The position numbers and the translations under genes were made by a program. Positions 24,880 through 32,844 of a stretch of 64,000 nucleotides of DNA are shown piece after piece; the stretch's first letter is position 1; every line of letters begins with the position of its first letter. The DNA comes from Paraburkholderia fungorum (GTDB lineage: Bacteria > Pseudomonadota > Gammaproteobacteria > Burkholderiales > Burkholderiaceae). The stretch lies in NCBI RefSeq assembly GCF_003610895.1, contig NZ_MCAS01000045.1:186001-250000 (forward strand), given 5' to 3'. Below the pieces are notes generated by a model, which was given only the letters and a program-made list of their open reading frames with translations, ran no database searches and was not told the DNA's origin.

Positions 24880-26319
24880 CTACAGGATCGGTGAAAACAA
24901 GCGCGCCACGTGCATCAGCACGCGTCGCAATGCGCTCGCATTACGGTACTCGGTGCGATCGATCTCGAGCGATTCCGCGAAGTCCTTGAGCAGCATTGCT
25001 TCGACTTCTTTGGCGAAGCCACGGTCCACGGTCAGCACCATGATCTCGAAGTTCAGCCGGAAGGAGCGGTTGTCGAGATTGGCGCTGCCGATCGCCGCCG
25101 CCACGCTGTCGATCAGTACGACCTTCTGATGCAGGAAGCCCGGCTGATAGCGGAAGATCCGTATGCCCGCGCGCAGCGAGTCGTACGCATACAGTTTCGA
25201 GGCGGCGAACACCACGCGGTGATCGCGCCGGCACGGAATCAGAATGCGCACATCCACGCCGCGCAGCACGGCCAGCCGCAGCGCGGCGAACACGGCTTCG
25301 TCGGGCACGAGATAAGGGGTGGTGATCCAGATCCGCTCGCGCGCCGCATTGATCGCCTCGACGAAGAAGAGCGAACAGGTCTCCTGCTTGTCGGCTGGAC
25401 CGCTCGGCATGACGAGGCAGTGCATGCCCTCGTCGGCGGGCTGGGAGGCCGGCATGGCGAACTCTGGCAACTGCTGGGTCGCCCAGTGCCAGTCTTCGGT
25501 GAATACGAACTGGATGCTGGCGACGGCCGGGCCGCGCACTTCGATATGCGTATCGCGCCATGGCGACAGGGGCGGCTTGCTGCCCAGGTATTCGACACCC
25601 ACGTTATGTCCGCCGACAAACGCGCGCTCGCCGTCCACCGAGACGATCTTGCGGTGATTGCGGAAATTCAGTTGCAGGCGGTTGACGAAGCGGCGATTGG
25701 TGGCGAACGGATGCGTCTCCACGCCGGCCGCGCGTAGCGCCGCCACGTAGCGGTGGGGCAGATCGAAACTGCCGATGCTGTCGTACAGGAAATAGACGCG
25801 CACACCTTGCTGTGCCTTTGCGATTAGCGCGTCCTTGAGCATCTCGCCGAGCGCGTCGTCGCGTACGATGAAAAACTGCACGATCACGTAATGGCGTGCG
25901 CCTTCGATTGCTTCGAAGATCGCCTCGAAAGTCGCCGCGCCGTTGACGAGTGTGCGCACGGAATTGCCCGGCAGGAACGGCATGCCGCTCAGGCGCGTAA
26001 GCGAATGCACGAGTCTGGCGCCGAGCTCCTGGGTAGGCAGTCCCGCGGATGAGGCCCGCGTGTCCCATTCCTGAGGATGGGCGCGCGTGCGCAGCAATTC
26101 GTTCTCGATGCGGCGGGCGTCCGCGTAGCCCTCGAATTTGCTGCGTCCGAGAAACAGGTAGGGCACCAGTGTCAGATACGGCATGGCGACCAGCGACACG
26201 GCCCATGCGATCGCGCCTTGCGACGTGCGGGTGTATAGAATCGCGTGGCACGCCGCGACCAGCCCGAGAATATGGGCAAGGGCGACTAGCGGGCCGACAT
26301 GAAGCAGGTCGAATTGCAT
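24880..26319 (-). CDS. cls: Cardiolipin synthase (phospholipase D family)
   Basis: 479 residues. Two N-terminal membrane segments (about 10-30 and 38-58, LVALAHILGLVAACHAILY and AIAWAVSLVAMPYLTLVPYLFLG) precede two PLD domains with HKD motifs HRKIVSVDGERAFVGGHNVG and HQKVVLIDSVAAAIGSANLD. It makes cardiolipin from phosphatidylglycerol in the inner membrane. The start is taken at ATG 26319 (MQFDLLHVG); an in-frame TTG at 26340 is possible but less likely. Its 3' end is convergent with gpx. Confidence 0.93.
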   Translation of the reverse strand: MQFDLLHVGPLVALAHILGLVAACHAILYTRTSQGAIAWAVSLVAMPYLTLVPYLFLGRSKFEGYADARRIENELLRTRAHPQEWDTRASSAGLPTQELGARLVHSLTRLSGMPFLPGNSVRTLVNGAATFEAIFEAIEGARHYVIVQFFIVRDDALGEMLKDALIAKAQQGVRVYFLYDSIGSFDLPHRYVAALRAAGVETHPFATNRRFVNRLQLNFRNHRKIVSVDGERAFVGGHNVGVEYLGSKPPLSPWRDTHIEVRGPAVASIQFVFTEDWHWATQQLPEFAMPASQPADEGMHCLVMPSGPADKQETCSLFFVEAINAARERIWITTPYLVPDEAVFAALRLAVLRGVDVRILIPCRRDHRVVFAASKLYAYDSLRAGIRIFRYQPGFLHQKVVLIDSVAAAIGSANLDNRSFRLNFEIMVLTVDRGFAKEVEAMLLKDFAESLEIDRTEYRNASALRRVLMHVARLFSPIL

Positions 26320-26632
26320 AGGCGGGCGAAGGGTTGGCAAAGCGCCGCCGGGGCTGCTAGATGGCGTCGCGGACAGCTGACCGCGCCCATCTTACCGAAG
26401 GTGGGGGCGTTGGGGGGCGCGACGGTCCGGCTTCTTCGGCGATTTGACGAATGCGGAGCGTGCGGGTGGGGGCGAGATGGGCGGTGCTGGCGTGTGCGGC
26501 TATGCGCTGCAATACGCACGGCAGGTACGGCAGGTACGGCAGGTGCGGTAGGTACGGCAGGTACGACAAGCGCGGCAGGCAAAGAACGTCTGCCGCGCGT
26601 GTCGCGCGATAAAGCGGTCTGGCGGTCCGGCG
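26320..26632. other. cls-prmB intergenic region, no gene
   Basis: 313 bp without a supported gene. It holds a 9-bp tandem repeat (26518-26580) and presumably the cls promoter on the minus strand, which I cannot identify. Short open frames here are low-complexity Pro/Leu or Val/Pro translations of the repeat. Confidence 0.6.
26518..26580. repeat. Tandem 9-bp minisatellite, seven units
   Basis: Units of consensus ACGGCAGGT: three perfect, then GCGGTAGGT, one perfect, ACGACAAGC and GCGGCAGGC. It lies 52 bp downstream of the prmB stop codon. Such arrays often vary in copy number between strains. Confidence 0.9.
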
Positions 26633-27517
26633 TTATACCGGCAGATCCGCGGCCTGAATCAGGAATACGTTGTCGTCGCCGGCACTGGTCGACAGCCAGA
26701 CCAGGTCGAGGCCGCCGAATGCCGCTTCGACGTTCGCACGCTCGTTGCCGATCTCCACCACCAGCACGCCGTCTTCGGTCAGCCAGTTGCGGGCTTCGGC
26801 GATGATCCGGCGCACGATATCCATGCCGTCCGTGCCGCCTGCCAAAGCCATGTCCGGTTCGTGCTTGTATTCGGCGGGCAGTTCCTGCATCGACGCGGCG
26901 TTCACATACGGCGGATTGCTGATGATCACGTCGTAGCGGCGCTCGGCGAGCGGCGCATACAGATCGCCTTCAAACAGGGCGACGCGGTCGTCGAGCCGGT
27001 AGTCCGTCACGTTGCGCGCGGCGACTTCGAGCGCGGGCGCGGAAAGATCGACCGCATCGATATCCGCGTTCGGGAACGCGTGCGCCGCGAGGATCGCAAG
27101 GCAGCCGGAGCCCGTGCACAGTTCCAGCACGGCACTCACCTGTTCGGGGTCTTCCACGTACGGCTGCAGGCCGTCCTGGAGCAGCTCGCCGATAAACGAG
27201 CGCGGCACGATCACGCGTTCATCCACATAGAAGCGGAAGCCGTGCATCCACGCTTCCTGCGTGATGTAGGCGGCCGGCACGCGCTGGCCGGCGCGGCGCT
27301 CGATCACGTTCAGCACGGCGTCGATTTCGGCGGCGGAGAGGCGTGCGTCGAGAAACGGCTCCAGCAGGTCGAGCGGCAGATGCAGTGTGTGCAGGATCAG
27401 GTAAGCGGCTTCGTCGTACGCATTGGCCGAGCCATGGCCGAACGACAATCCGGCCTGGTTGAAACGCGACACCGCGAAACGCAGCAGGTCGCGGACAGTG
27501 GAAAACGGGAGCGTCAT
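26633..27517 (-). CDS. prmB: 50S ribosomal protein L3 N5-glutamine methyltransferase
   Basis: 294 residues. The SAM-binding motif I is VLELCTGSGCLAI (130-142), and the catalytic motif NPPY at 201-204 marks protein-glutamine and N6-adenine methyltransferases. The N-terminal helical domain (VRDLLRFAVSRFNQAGLSFGHGSANAYDEAAYLI) identifies PrmB rather than PrmC. It methylates a glutamine of ribosomal protein L3 during 50S assembly. An AAGGA site precedes ATG 27517, 17 nt after the dapE stop, so the two form an operon. Confidence 0.94.
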   Translation of the reverse strand: MTLPFSTVRDLLRFAVSRFNQAGLSFGHGSANAYDEAAYLILHTLHLPLDLLEPFLDARLSAAEIDAVLNVIERRAGQRVPAAYITQEAWMHGFRFYVDERVIVPRSFIGELLQDGLQPYVEDPEQVSAVLELCTGSGCLAILAAHAFPNADIDAVDLSAPALEVAARNVTDYRLDDRVALFEGDLYAPLAERRYDVIISNPPYVNAASMQELPAEYKHEPDMALAGGTDGMDIVRRIIAEARNWLTEDGVLVVEIGNERANVEAAFGGLDLVWLSTSAGDDNVFLIQAADLPV

Positions 27518-27534
27518 CGCGGAAATTCCTTGGG

Positions 27535-28674
27535 TCAGGCGATCAGTTGTTCGAGCACGCGGCGATACACGTTCTTCAGCGGCTCGATGTGTGCGACGTC
27601 GATATGTTCGTCGATCTTGTGAATGCTGGCGTTCAGCGGGCCGAATTCGATCACCTGCTCGCAGATGCGGGCAATGAAGCGGCCGTCCGAGGTGCCGCCG
27701 GTGGTCGACAGTTCAGTCGTGACGCCGGTTTCGTCCTTGATCGCTTTGGCCAGCGCGTTCGACAGATCGCCGCGCGGGGTGAGGAACGGCAGGCCGCTCA
27801 CGCTCCATTGCAGGTCGTACTCGAGACCGTGTTTGTCGAGAATGGCATGGACGCGGGCCTGCAGGCCTTCCACCGTGCTGGCCGTCGAGAAGCGGAAATT
27901 GAACATCACGTCCGCATGGCCGGGAATCACGTTCGTCGCGCCGGTGCCGCCATGGATGTTCGACACTTGCCAGGTGGTGGGCGGGAAGTACTCGTTACCG
28001 TCGTCCCAGCGCTCGGCAACCAGTTCGGCCAACGCGGGCGCGAGCAGATGCACCGGATTTTTCGCCAGATGCGGGTAGGCGATATGGCCTTGCACGCCCT
28101 TGACGATCAGCTTGCCCGACATTGAACCGCGCCGGCCATTCTTTACCATGTCGCCGAACTGCGCGCTCGAGGTCGGTTCGCCGACGAGGCAGTAATCCAT
28201 GCGCTCGCCGCGCGCCTGTAACGCTTCGACGACCTTGACGGTGCCGTCGGTCGCGGGACCTTCTTCGTCGCTGGTAATCAGGAATGCGATCGAGCCGCGA
28301 TGCGCGGGGTGCGCCGCGACGAACTCCTCGCTTGCCACCACGAAGCCGGCGATCGAGGCCTTCATGTCCGCCGCACCGCGGCCGTAGAGCTTGCCGTCGC
28401 GATGGGTGGGCTCGAACGGCGCCGAGTGCCATTGTTCGAGCGGGCCGGTCGGCACGACGTCCGTGTGGCCGGCGAAGGCGAGCAGCTTGCCGCGCGTGCC
28501 GTCGACGCCGCGTTTGACGGCCCACAGATTGGTCACGCCGTTCGATTCGATCGTCTCGTGCTCGAAGCCGAGCGCGGCCAGGCGTTCGATCAGGAGACGC
28601 TGGCAATGCTGGTCGTCGGGCGTGACGGAGGCGCGCGCGATCAGTTGTTGGGTAAGGGCGAGGGTGCCGGACAT
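27535..28674 (-). CDS. dapE: Succinyl-diaminopimelate desuccinylase
   Basis: 379 residues, M20 metallopeptidase fold. The zinc ligands are visible: His70 and Asp72 in GHTDVVP, Asp103 in GRGAADMK, and the Glu pair 137-138 in DEEGPATDGT. The dimerisation domain spans about 180-295. It hydrolyses N-succinyl-LL-DAP to LL-DAP for lysine and peptidoglycan. The start is ATG 28674 (MSGTLALTQQ). A minus-strand terminator 28 bp upstream separates it from dapC-dapD, so it has its own promoter. Confidence 0.96.
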   Translation of the reverse strand: MSGTLALTQQLIARASVTPDDQHCQRLLIERLAALGFEHETIESNGVTNLWAVKRGVDGTRGKLLAFAGHTDVVPTGPLEQWHSAPFEPTHRDGKLYGRGAADMKASIAGFVVASEEFVAAHPAHRGSIAFLITSDEEGPATDGTVKVVEALQARGERMDYCLVGEPTSSAQFGDMVKNGRRGSMSGKLIVKGVQGHIAYPHLAKNPVHLLAPALAELVAERWDDGNEYFPPTTWQVSNIHGGTGATNVIPGHADVMFNFRFSTASTVEGLQARVHAILDKHGLEYDLQWSVSGLPFLTPRGDLSNALAKAIKDETGVTTELSTTGGTSDGRFIARICEQVIEFGPLNASIHKIDEHIDVAHIEPLKNVYRRVLEQLIA

Positions 28675-28701
28675 GGATTCAGTACAAGCCACTTTGAAAT
28701 G

Positions 28702-28739
28702 AAAAAATGCCGGCTGGCGGTTGGACACCGCAGCCGGCA
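28702..28739 (-). terminator. Rho-independent terminator between the ArsC-like gene and dapE
   Basis: TGCCGGCT (28708-28715) pairs with AGCCGGCA (28732-28739), and inside them GCGGT pairs with ACCGC, with one bulged G. Six A residues at 28702-28707 give the U tract on the minus strand. It ends the dapC-dapD-ArsC-like transcript. Confidence 0.85.
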
Positions 28740-28845
28740 ACAGCTTTTGAGCAACGCGGCGAGGCCGCGTTTTACCGCATTGTTAATGCCTGGTGCTGCC
28801 TGGTGCTGCCTGTTACTGCTTGTTGCGTTCCCGTTTTTCGCGAAA

Positions 28846-29211
28846 TCACGCAAACAGCGCCGTGTACTCGTCCGCGGAAAAACCGAGCGACTTGACCCTG
28901 CCGTTGACCACCAGCACCGGCCGCTTGATCACCGACGGCTTGTGGATCATCAGAGCGATCGCGCCCGATTGCGTGTCCGCCGCCGCCTTCATGTCGTCGG
29001 ACAGACCACGCCAGGTCGTGCCGCGGCGGTTCAGCAACGCATCGAGCTTGACGTCCTTCAGCCAGTCCTGAACCAGCGGCTCGGTCACGCCGTGTTTCTT
29101 GAAGTCGTGGAATTCGAACTCGACGTTGTGCTCTTCAAGCCACACACGGGCCTTCTTCACGGTGTCGCAGTTCGGGATGCCGTAGACGACGGTCTTGGTG
29201 CCGCGTGCCAT
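28846..29211 (-). CDS. ArsC/Spx family protein, YffB type
   Basis: 121 residues, thioredoxin-like ArsC fold. It has VVYGIPNCDTVKKARVWLEEHNVEFEFHDFKK, with a single Cys in the NCDTVKK loop, and the late MIHKPSVIKRPVLVVNGRV segment with the conserved Arg. YffB-like members lack the usual arsenate reductase partners, and their role is unclear. It overlaps the dapD stop codon by 1 nt (TAATG), so it is cotranslated with dapD, an arrangement also seen in other proteobacteria. Confidence 0.9.
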   Translation of the reverse strand: MARGTKTVVYGIPNCDTVKKARVWLEEHNVEFEFHDFKKHGVTEPLVQDWLKDVKLDALLNRRGTTWRGLSDDMKAAADTQSGAIALMIHKPSVIKRPVLVVNGRVKSLGFSADEYTALFA

Positions 29212-30038
29212 TAGTCGCCTCGCAGGAGCTCGTTCAGGCCCACCTTCGCACGCGTTTTCGCGTCGACTTTCTTGACGATCACGGCGCAGTACAGGCTGTG
29301 CGAGCCGTCTTTCGAGGGCAGGTTGCCGGCTACCACCACCGAGCCCGCCGGAATGCGGCCGTACGTGACTTCACCGGTTTCGCGGTCGTAAATCTTGGTG
29401 CTCTGGCCGAGGTACACGCCCATCGAGATCACCGAGTTTTCTTCGACGATCACGCCTTCCACCACTTCCGAACGCGCGCCGATGAAGCAGTTGTCTTCGA
29501 TGATGACCGGGTTGGCCTGCAGCGGCTCCAGCACGCCGCCGATGCCCACGCCGCCCGACAGGTGAACGTTCTTGCCGATCTGCGCACACGAACCGACGGT
29601 CGCCCACGTGTCGACCATCGTGCCTTCGTCCACATAGGCGCCGATGTTGGTGTACGACGGCATCAGCACGACGTTCTTCGCGATGAACGAGCCACGGCGC
29701 GCGATGGCGGGCGGCACCACGCGAAAGCCGCCTGCGGCGAAGTCTTCAGCGGTGTAGTTGGCGAACTTCGACGGCACCTTGTCGTAGAACTGGGAGTAGC
29801 CGCCGGCCGGTTGCACCACGTTGTCTTCCAGGCGGAACGACAGCAGCACGGCTTTCTTCAGCCATTGATTGACGATCCAGTCGCCGTCCTTCTTTTCGGC
29901 CACGCGCAGCGCGCCCTTGTCCAGTTGCTCGATGGCGTGGGCGACGGCTTCGCGCACGTCGGCCGGGGCCGCTTTCGGCGACAGTTCGGCGCGGTTTTCC
30001 CAGGCGGTATCAATGATCTGCTGAAGTTGTTGCGACAT
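29211..30038 (-). CDS. dapD: 2,3,4,5-tetrahydropyridine-2,6-dicarboxylate N-succinyltransferase
   Basis: 275 residues, full length for DapD. The N-terminal helical domain (MSQQLQQIIDTAWENRAELS) is followed by a left-handed beta helix built of hexapeptide repeats (GAYVDEGTMVDTWATVGSCAQIGKNVHLSGGVGIGG). It succinylates tetrahydrodipicolinate in lysine and DAP synthesis. ATG 30038 was chosen by homology over a long in-frame upstream extension. It lies 83 bp downstream of dapC. Confidence 0.97.
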   Translation of the reverse strand: MSQQLQQIIDTAWENRAELSPKAAPADVREAVAHAIEQLDKGALRVAEKKDGDWIVNQWLKKAVLLSFRLEDNVVQPAGGYSQFYDKVPSKFANYTAEDFAAGGFRVVPPAIARRGSFIAKNVVLMPSYTNIGAYVDEGTMVDTWATVGSCAQIGKNVHLSGGVGIGGVLEPLQANPVIIEDNCFIGARSEVVEGVIVEENSVISMGVYLGQSTKIYDRETGEVTYGRIPAGSVVVAGNLPSKDGSHSLYCAVIVKKVDAKTRAKVGLNELLRGD

Positions 30039-30121
30039 ATGCGTGCTTTTCTGAAGAGTTGAAGTCTGAAGAAGGGAATGCGGTGCGCGGGGTTGCTGAA
30101 TCGCGAAACATTCGCGAAAAC

Positions 30122-31339
30122 TCAGCCCGCGAGCGCGCGGCAAAAATCGACGATTCGTTGTGCGCCCTGGGTGCATTCGTCGACATCGGCGACGAGCGCC
30201 ATGCGCACGAAATTGCGGCCGGGGTTTACACCGTGCGCGGTGCGCGCGAGGAAGGAGCCCGGCAGAACCGTCACATTATAGTCGGCGTAGAGGCGCTGGG
30301 CGAACTCGGTGTCCGACAGGCCCGTGCGCGAGACCTCCGCCCACAGGTAGAACGCGGCGTCCGGCAGGCGCACGTCGAGCACCCCGGCGAGCATCGGCGT
30401 CACGGTGGAAAACTTCTGCACGTACTTCGCGCGGTTCTCGCGCACGTGCGTTTCGTCATTCCAGGCCGCGATGCTGGCACTCTGGAACACCGTCGACAGG
30501 GCCGCGCCGTGGTATGTCCGGTATAGCAGGAAGTCTTTCAGGATCGCGGCGTCGCCCGCCACGAAGCCCGAGCGCATGCCCGGCACGTTCGAGCGCTTGG
30601 ACAGGCTTGACAGCATCACGAGGCGTTCGAACCCGCGGCCGAGCCGATGGGCCGCTTCCAGGCCGCCGAGCGGCGGATTGGCTTCGTCGAAGTAGATTTC
30701 GGAGTAGCACTCGTCCGAGGCGATCACGAAGCCATAACGGTCCGACAGCGCGAACAGTTCGCGCCAGTCTTCGAGCGTGAGCACGGCGCCGGTGGGGTTG
30801 CCCGGCGAGCACACGTACAGCAGCTGGGTGCGCGCCCAGATGTCCGCCGGGACCGCCGAATAGTCGCAGGCGAAGTTGCGCGCCGGGTCGCTATTCACGA
30901 AGTACGGCTGCGCGCCGGCGAGAAGCGCCGCGCCTTCGTAGATTTGGTAGAACGGGTTCGGACAGAGTACGATCGCAGGCTCGCCGTCAGGATTCCGTTT
31001 GGGGTCGATGACCGTCTGTGCGAGCGCAAACAGCGCCTCGCGCGAACCGGCCACCGGCAGCACCTGGCTGGCCGGATCGAGCGGGGGCAGGGTGTAGCGC
31101 TGCGTCACCCATTTCGCGATCGACTCGCGCAGTGCCGGCGAGCCGAGGGTGGCCGGATACGCGGACAAACCGCCGAGCGAGGCAATCACCGCGTCGCGAA
31201 TCAGGGTCGGCGTGGGATGTTTCGGTTCGCCGATGCCGAAGCTGATGTGCGCGAGGCCGGCCGGCGGCGTGACGTCCTTGAAAAGCGCACGCAGCTTTTC
31301 GAACGGATAGGGCTGAAGGGAGTCGAGTAGCGGGTTCAC
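30122..31339 (-). CDS. dapC: Succinyldiaminopimelate transaminase
   Basis: 405 residues, class I/II PLP aminotransferase. It begins VNPLLDSLQPYPFEKLRALFKD at GTG 31339. The PLP environment is recognisable: CSPGNPTGAVL, the Asp/Tyr pair in ASDECYSEIYFDE, the Schiff-base Lys in SSLSKRSNVPGMRSGF, and the C-terminal substrate Arg in RNFVRMAL. It transfers an amino group to N-succinyl-2-amino-6-oxopimelate. It is the first gene of dapC-dapD-ArsC-like. The open frame extending to 31618 is not part of the family. Confidence 0.94.
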   Translation of the reverse strand: MNPLLDSLQPYPFEKLRALFKDVTPPAGLAHISFGIGEPKHPTPTLIRDAVIASLGGLSAYPATLGSPALRESIAKWVTQRYTLPPLDPASQVLPVAGSREALFALAQTVIDPKRNPDGEPAIVLCPNPFYQIYEGAALLAGAQPYFVNSDPARNFACDYSAVPADIWARTQLLYVCSPGNPTGAVLTLEDWRELFALSDRYGFVIASDECYSEIYFDEANPPLGGLEAAHRLGRGFERLVMLSSLSKRSNVPGMRSGFVAGDAAILKDFLLYRTYHGAALSTVFQSASIAAWNDETHVRENRAKYVQKFSTVTPMLAGVLDVRLPDAAFYLWAEVSRTGLSDTEFAQRLYADYNVTVLPGSFLARTAHGVNPGRNFVRMALVADVDECTQGAQRIVDFCRALAG

Positions 31340-31709
31340 TGGGCGGATCGAGCCTGATCGAAGAGGGGCGCAGACGGATGCAGGGAAATGCCGGGCACGC
31401 GCGCTGACGGCAAAACGCCTGAATGGCGTGAAAACGGTGGCAGCGGCGGCGAGCGGATGATTATAGCGTGGCGCGCGGCCGTTCGCGGACCGGCGCGGCG
31501 CAACCCGCCAGGCAGCGCAGGCAATGCGACGCAGCGGGAACGACGCGAACCGCAGACGGTTCGCGCAAAAAAGAAGCAGGAGCAGCAATGTATGTAGCAG
31601 CAACGGAGACATCCGCACGATTCGGACGAAGCGGGCGCAAGAACGCCGCCTTCGGCAAAGTCAGCAACGCCGCCCGCGGGAGCCGCAACCGTCGCGGGAG
31701 TCTTGCATC

Positions 31710-32696
31710 ATGAACAACTGGCTCCGCAATGGCTGGCCAACCCTCGCGATCATGCTGGGCGCCTCGGTCTGGGGGATGATCTGGTACCCCTTGCGCATGC
31801 TGAATGCACTCGGGGTGACCGGCACGGCCGCGAGCGCGCTCACGAGCGGCGCCGGTTGCCTGTTCGTCCTGCTGGTGCGCTATCGCGCGCTGCGGACCGT
31901 GCGCTGGCACTGGTTGCTGCCGGCTCTCGCGCTGGCTGCGGGCATCACGAATCTCGGCTTCGTGTGGGGCTCGATCCACGGCGAGGTGATGCGCGTCTTG
32001 CTGTTGTTCTACCTCACCCCCGCCTGGACCGCGCTCTTTGCGCACTTCATCCTGCATGAACGGTTGAACTGGGCGGGCGCGGGCCTCGCCGCGCTTTCGC
32101 TGGCCGGCGCGATGACCATGCTGTGGTCGCCGCAACTGGGCATGCCGGTACCGGGCAATCTCGCCGAATGGGCAGGACTTGCGGGCGGCATGGGCTTTGC
32201 GATGAGCAACGTGCTGATCCTGAAGACCAGCCGCGTGCTGCCTGAGATGAAGCCCGAAATGCGCACGGCGACGATTTTCGGCGGCGCGGCGATTTTCAGC
32301 GCCTTTGCATCGTTGTTCGAGGCGATGCCCGCACCGCCCACCGGCGCGCATCTCGGCACGGCCGCGCTGCTAGTGCTCGGCCTCGGTTTTTTGCTGGCGT
32401 CCAACAATATGCTCGTGCAGTACGGACTCGCGCGGGTGCCGGCCAACCGGGCCTCGATCATCATGCTGTTCGAGATCGTGGTGACGGCCTTGTCCGCGTG
32501 GCTCTTCGCCGGCGAGACGCCCGGCCCGCGCGAATGGGCGGGCGGACTGTGCATCGTGCTGGCGTCCGCATTGTCCAGTTGGGTGCACCGGACCAAGGCC
32601 TTGCCGCCCGATCCGGCCAATCAGGACGTGCAGCCCGGCGTCGATGACGATACAGACCGTAAGGACGGTAAGAACCGCTCACGCGCGATGGTATGA
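31710..32696 (+). CDS. EamA/DMT family transporter
   Basis: 328 residues with about ten hydrophobic segments in two EamA repeats (about 10-140 and 155-300). It starts MNNWLRNGWPTLAIMLGASVWGMIWYPLRML after a GGGAG site. The second repeat shows VPANRASIIMLFEIVVTALSAWLFAGETPGPREWAGG, the typical DMT ending. Likely an inner-membrane exporter of small metabolites or amino acids; the substrate is unknown. The cytoplasmic tail is hydrophilic. It is divergent from dapC and 148 bp upstream of smc. Confidence 0.9.
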   Translation: MNNWLRNGWPTLAIMLGASVWGMIWYPLRMLNALGVTGTAASALTSGAGCLFVLLVRYRALRTVRWHWLLPALALAAGITNLGFVWGSIHGEVMRVLLLFYLTPAWTALFAHFILHERLNWAGAGLAALSLAGAMTMLWSPQLGMPVPGNLAEWAGLAGGMGFAMSNVLILKTSRVLPEMKPEMRTATIFGGAAIFSAFASLFEAMPAPPTGAHLGTAALLVLGLGFLLASNNMLVQYGLARVPANRASIIMLFEIVVTALSAWLFAGETPGPREWAGGLCIVLASALSSWVHRTKALPPDPANQDVQPGVDDDTDRKDGKNRSRAMV

Positions 32697-32844
32697 TTGC
32701 CCCTCAATAGCTGGCGCACGCTTCACTGCGTGCGCTCGGCGCCCGTATCGCGAAGTTTCGCGGGCCGTTGCGCTGCATTGGCGAACGGCCGGTGCAGCCT
32801 TCACGAGCCACTTTTATTTTCCCTTTTCAAACAGCGAAATCGCC

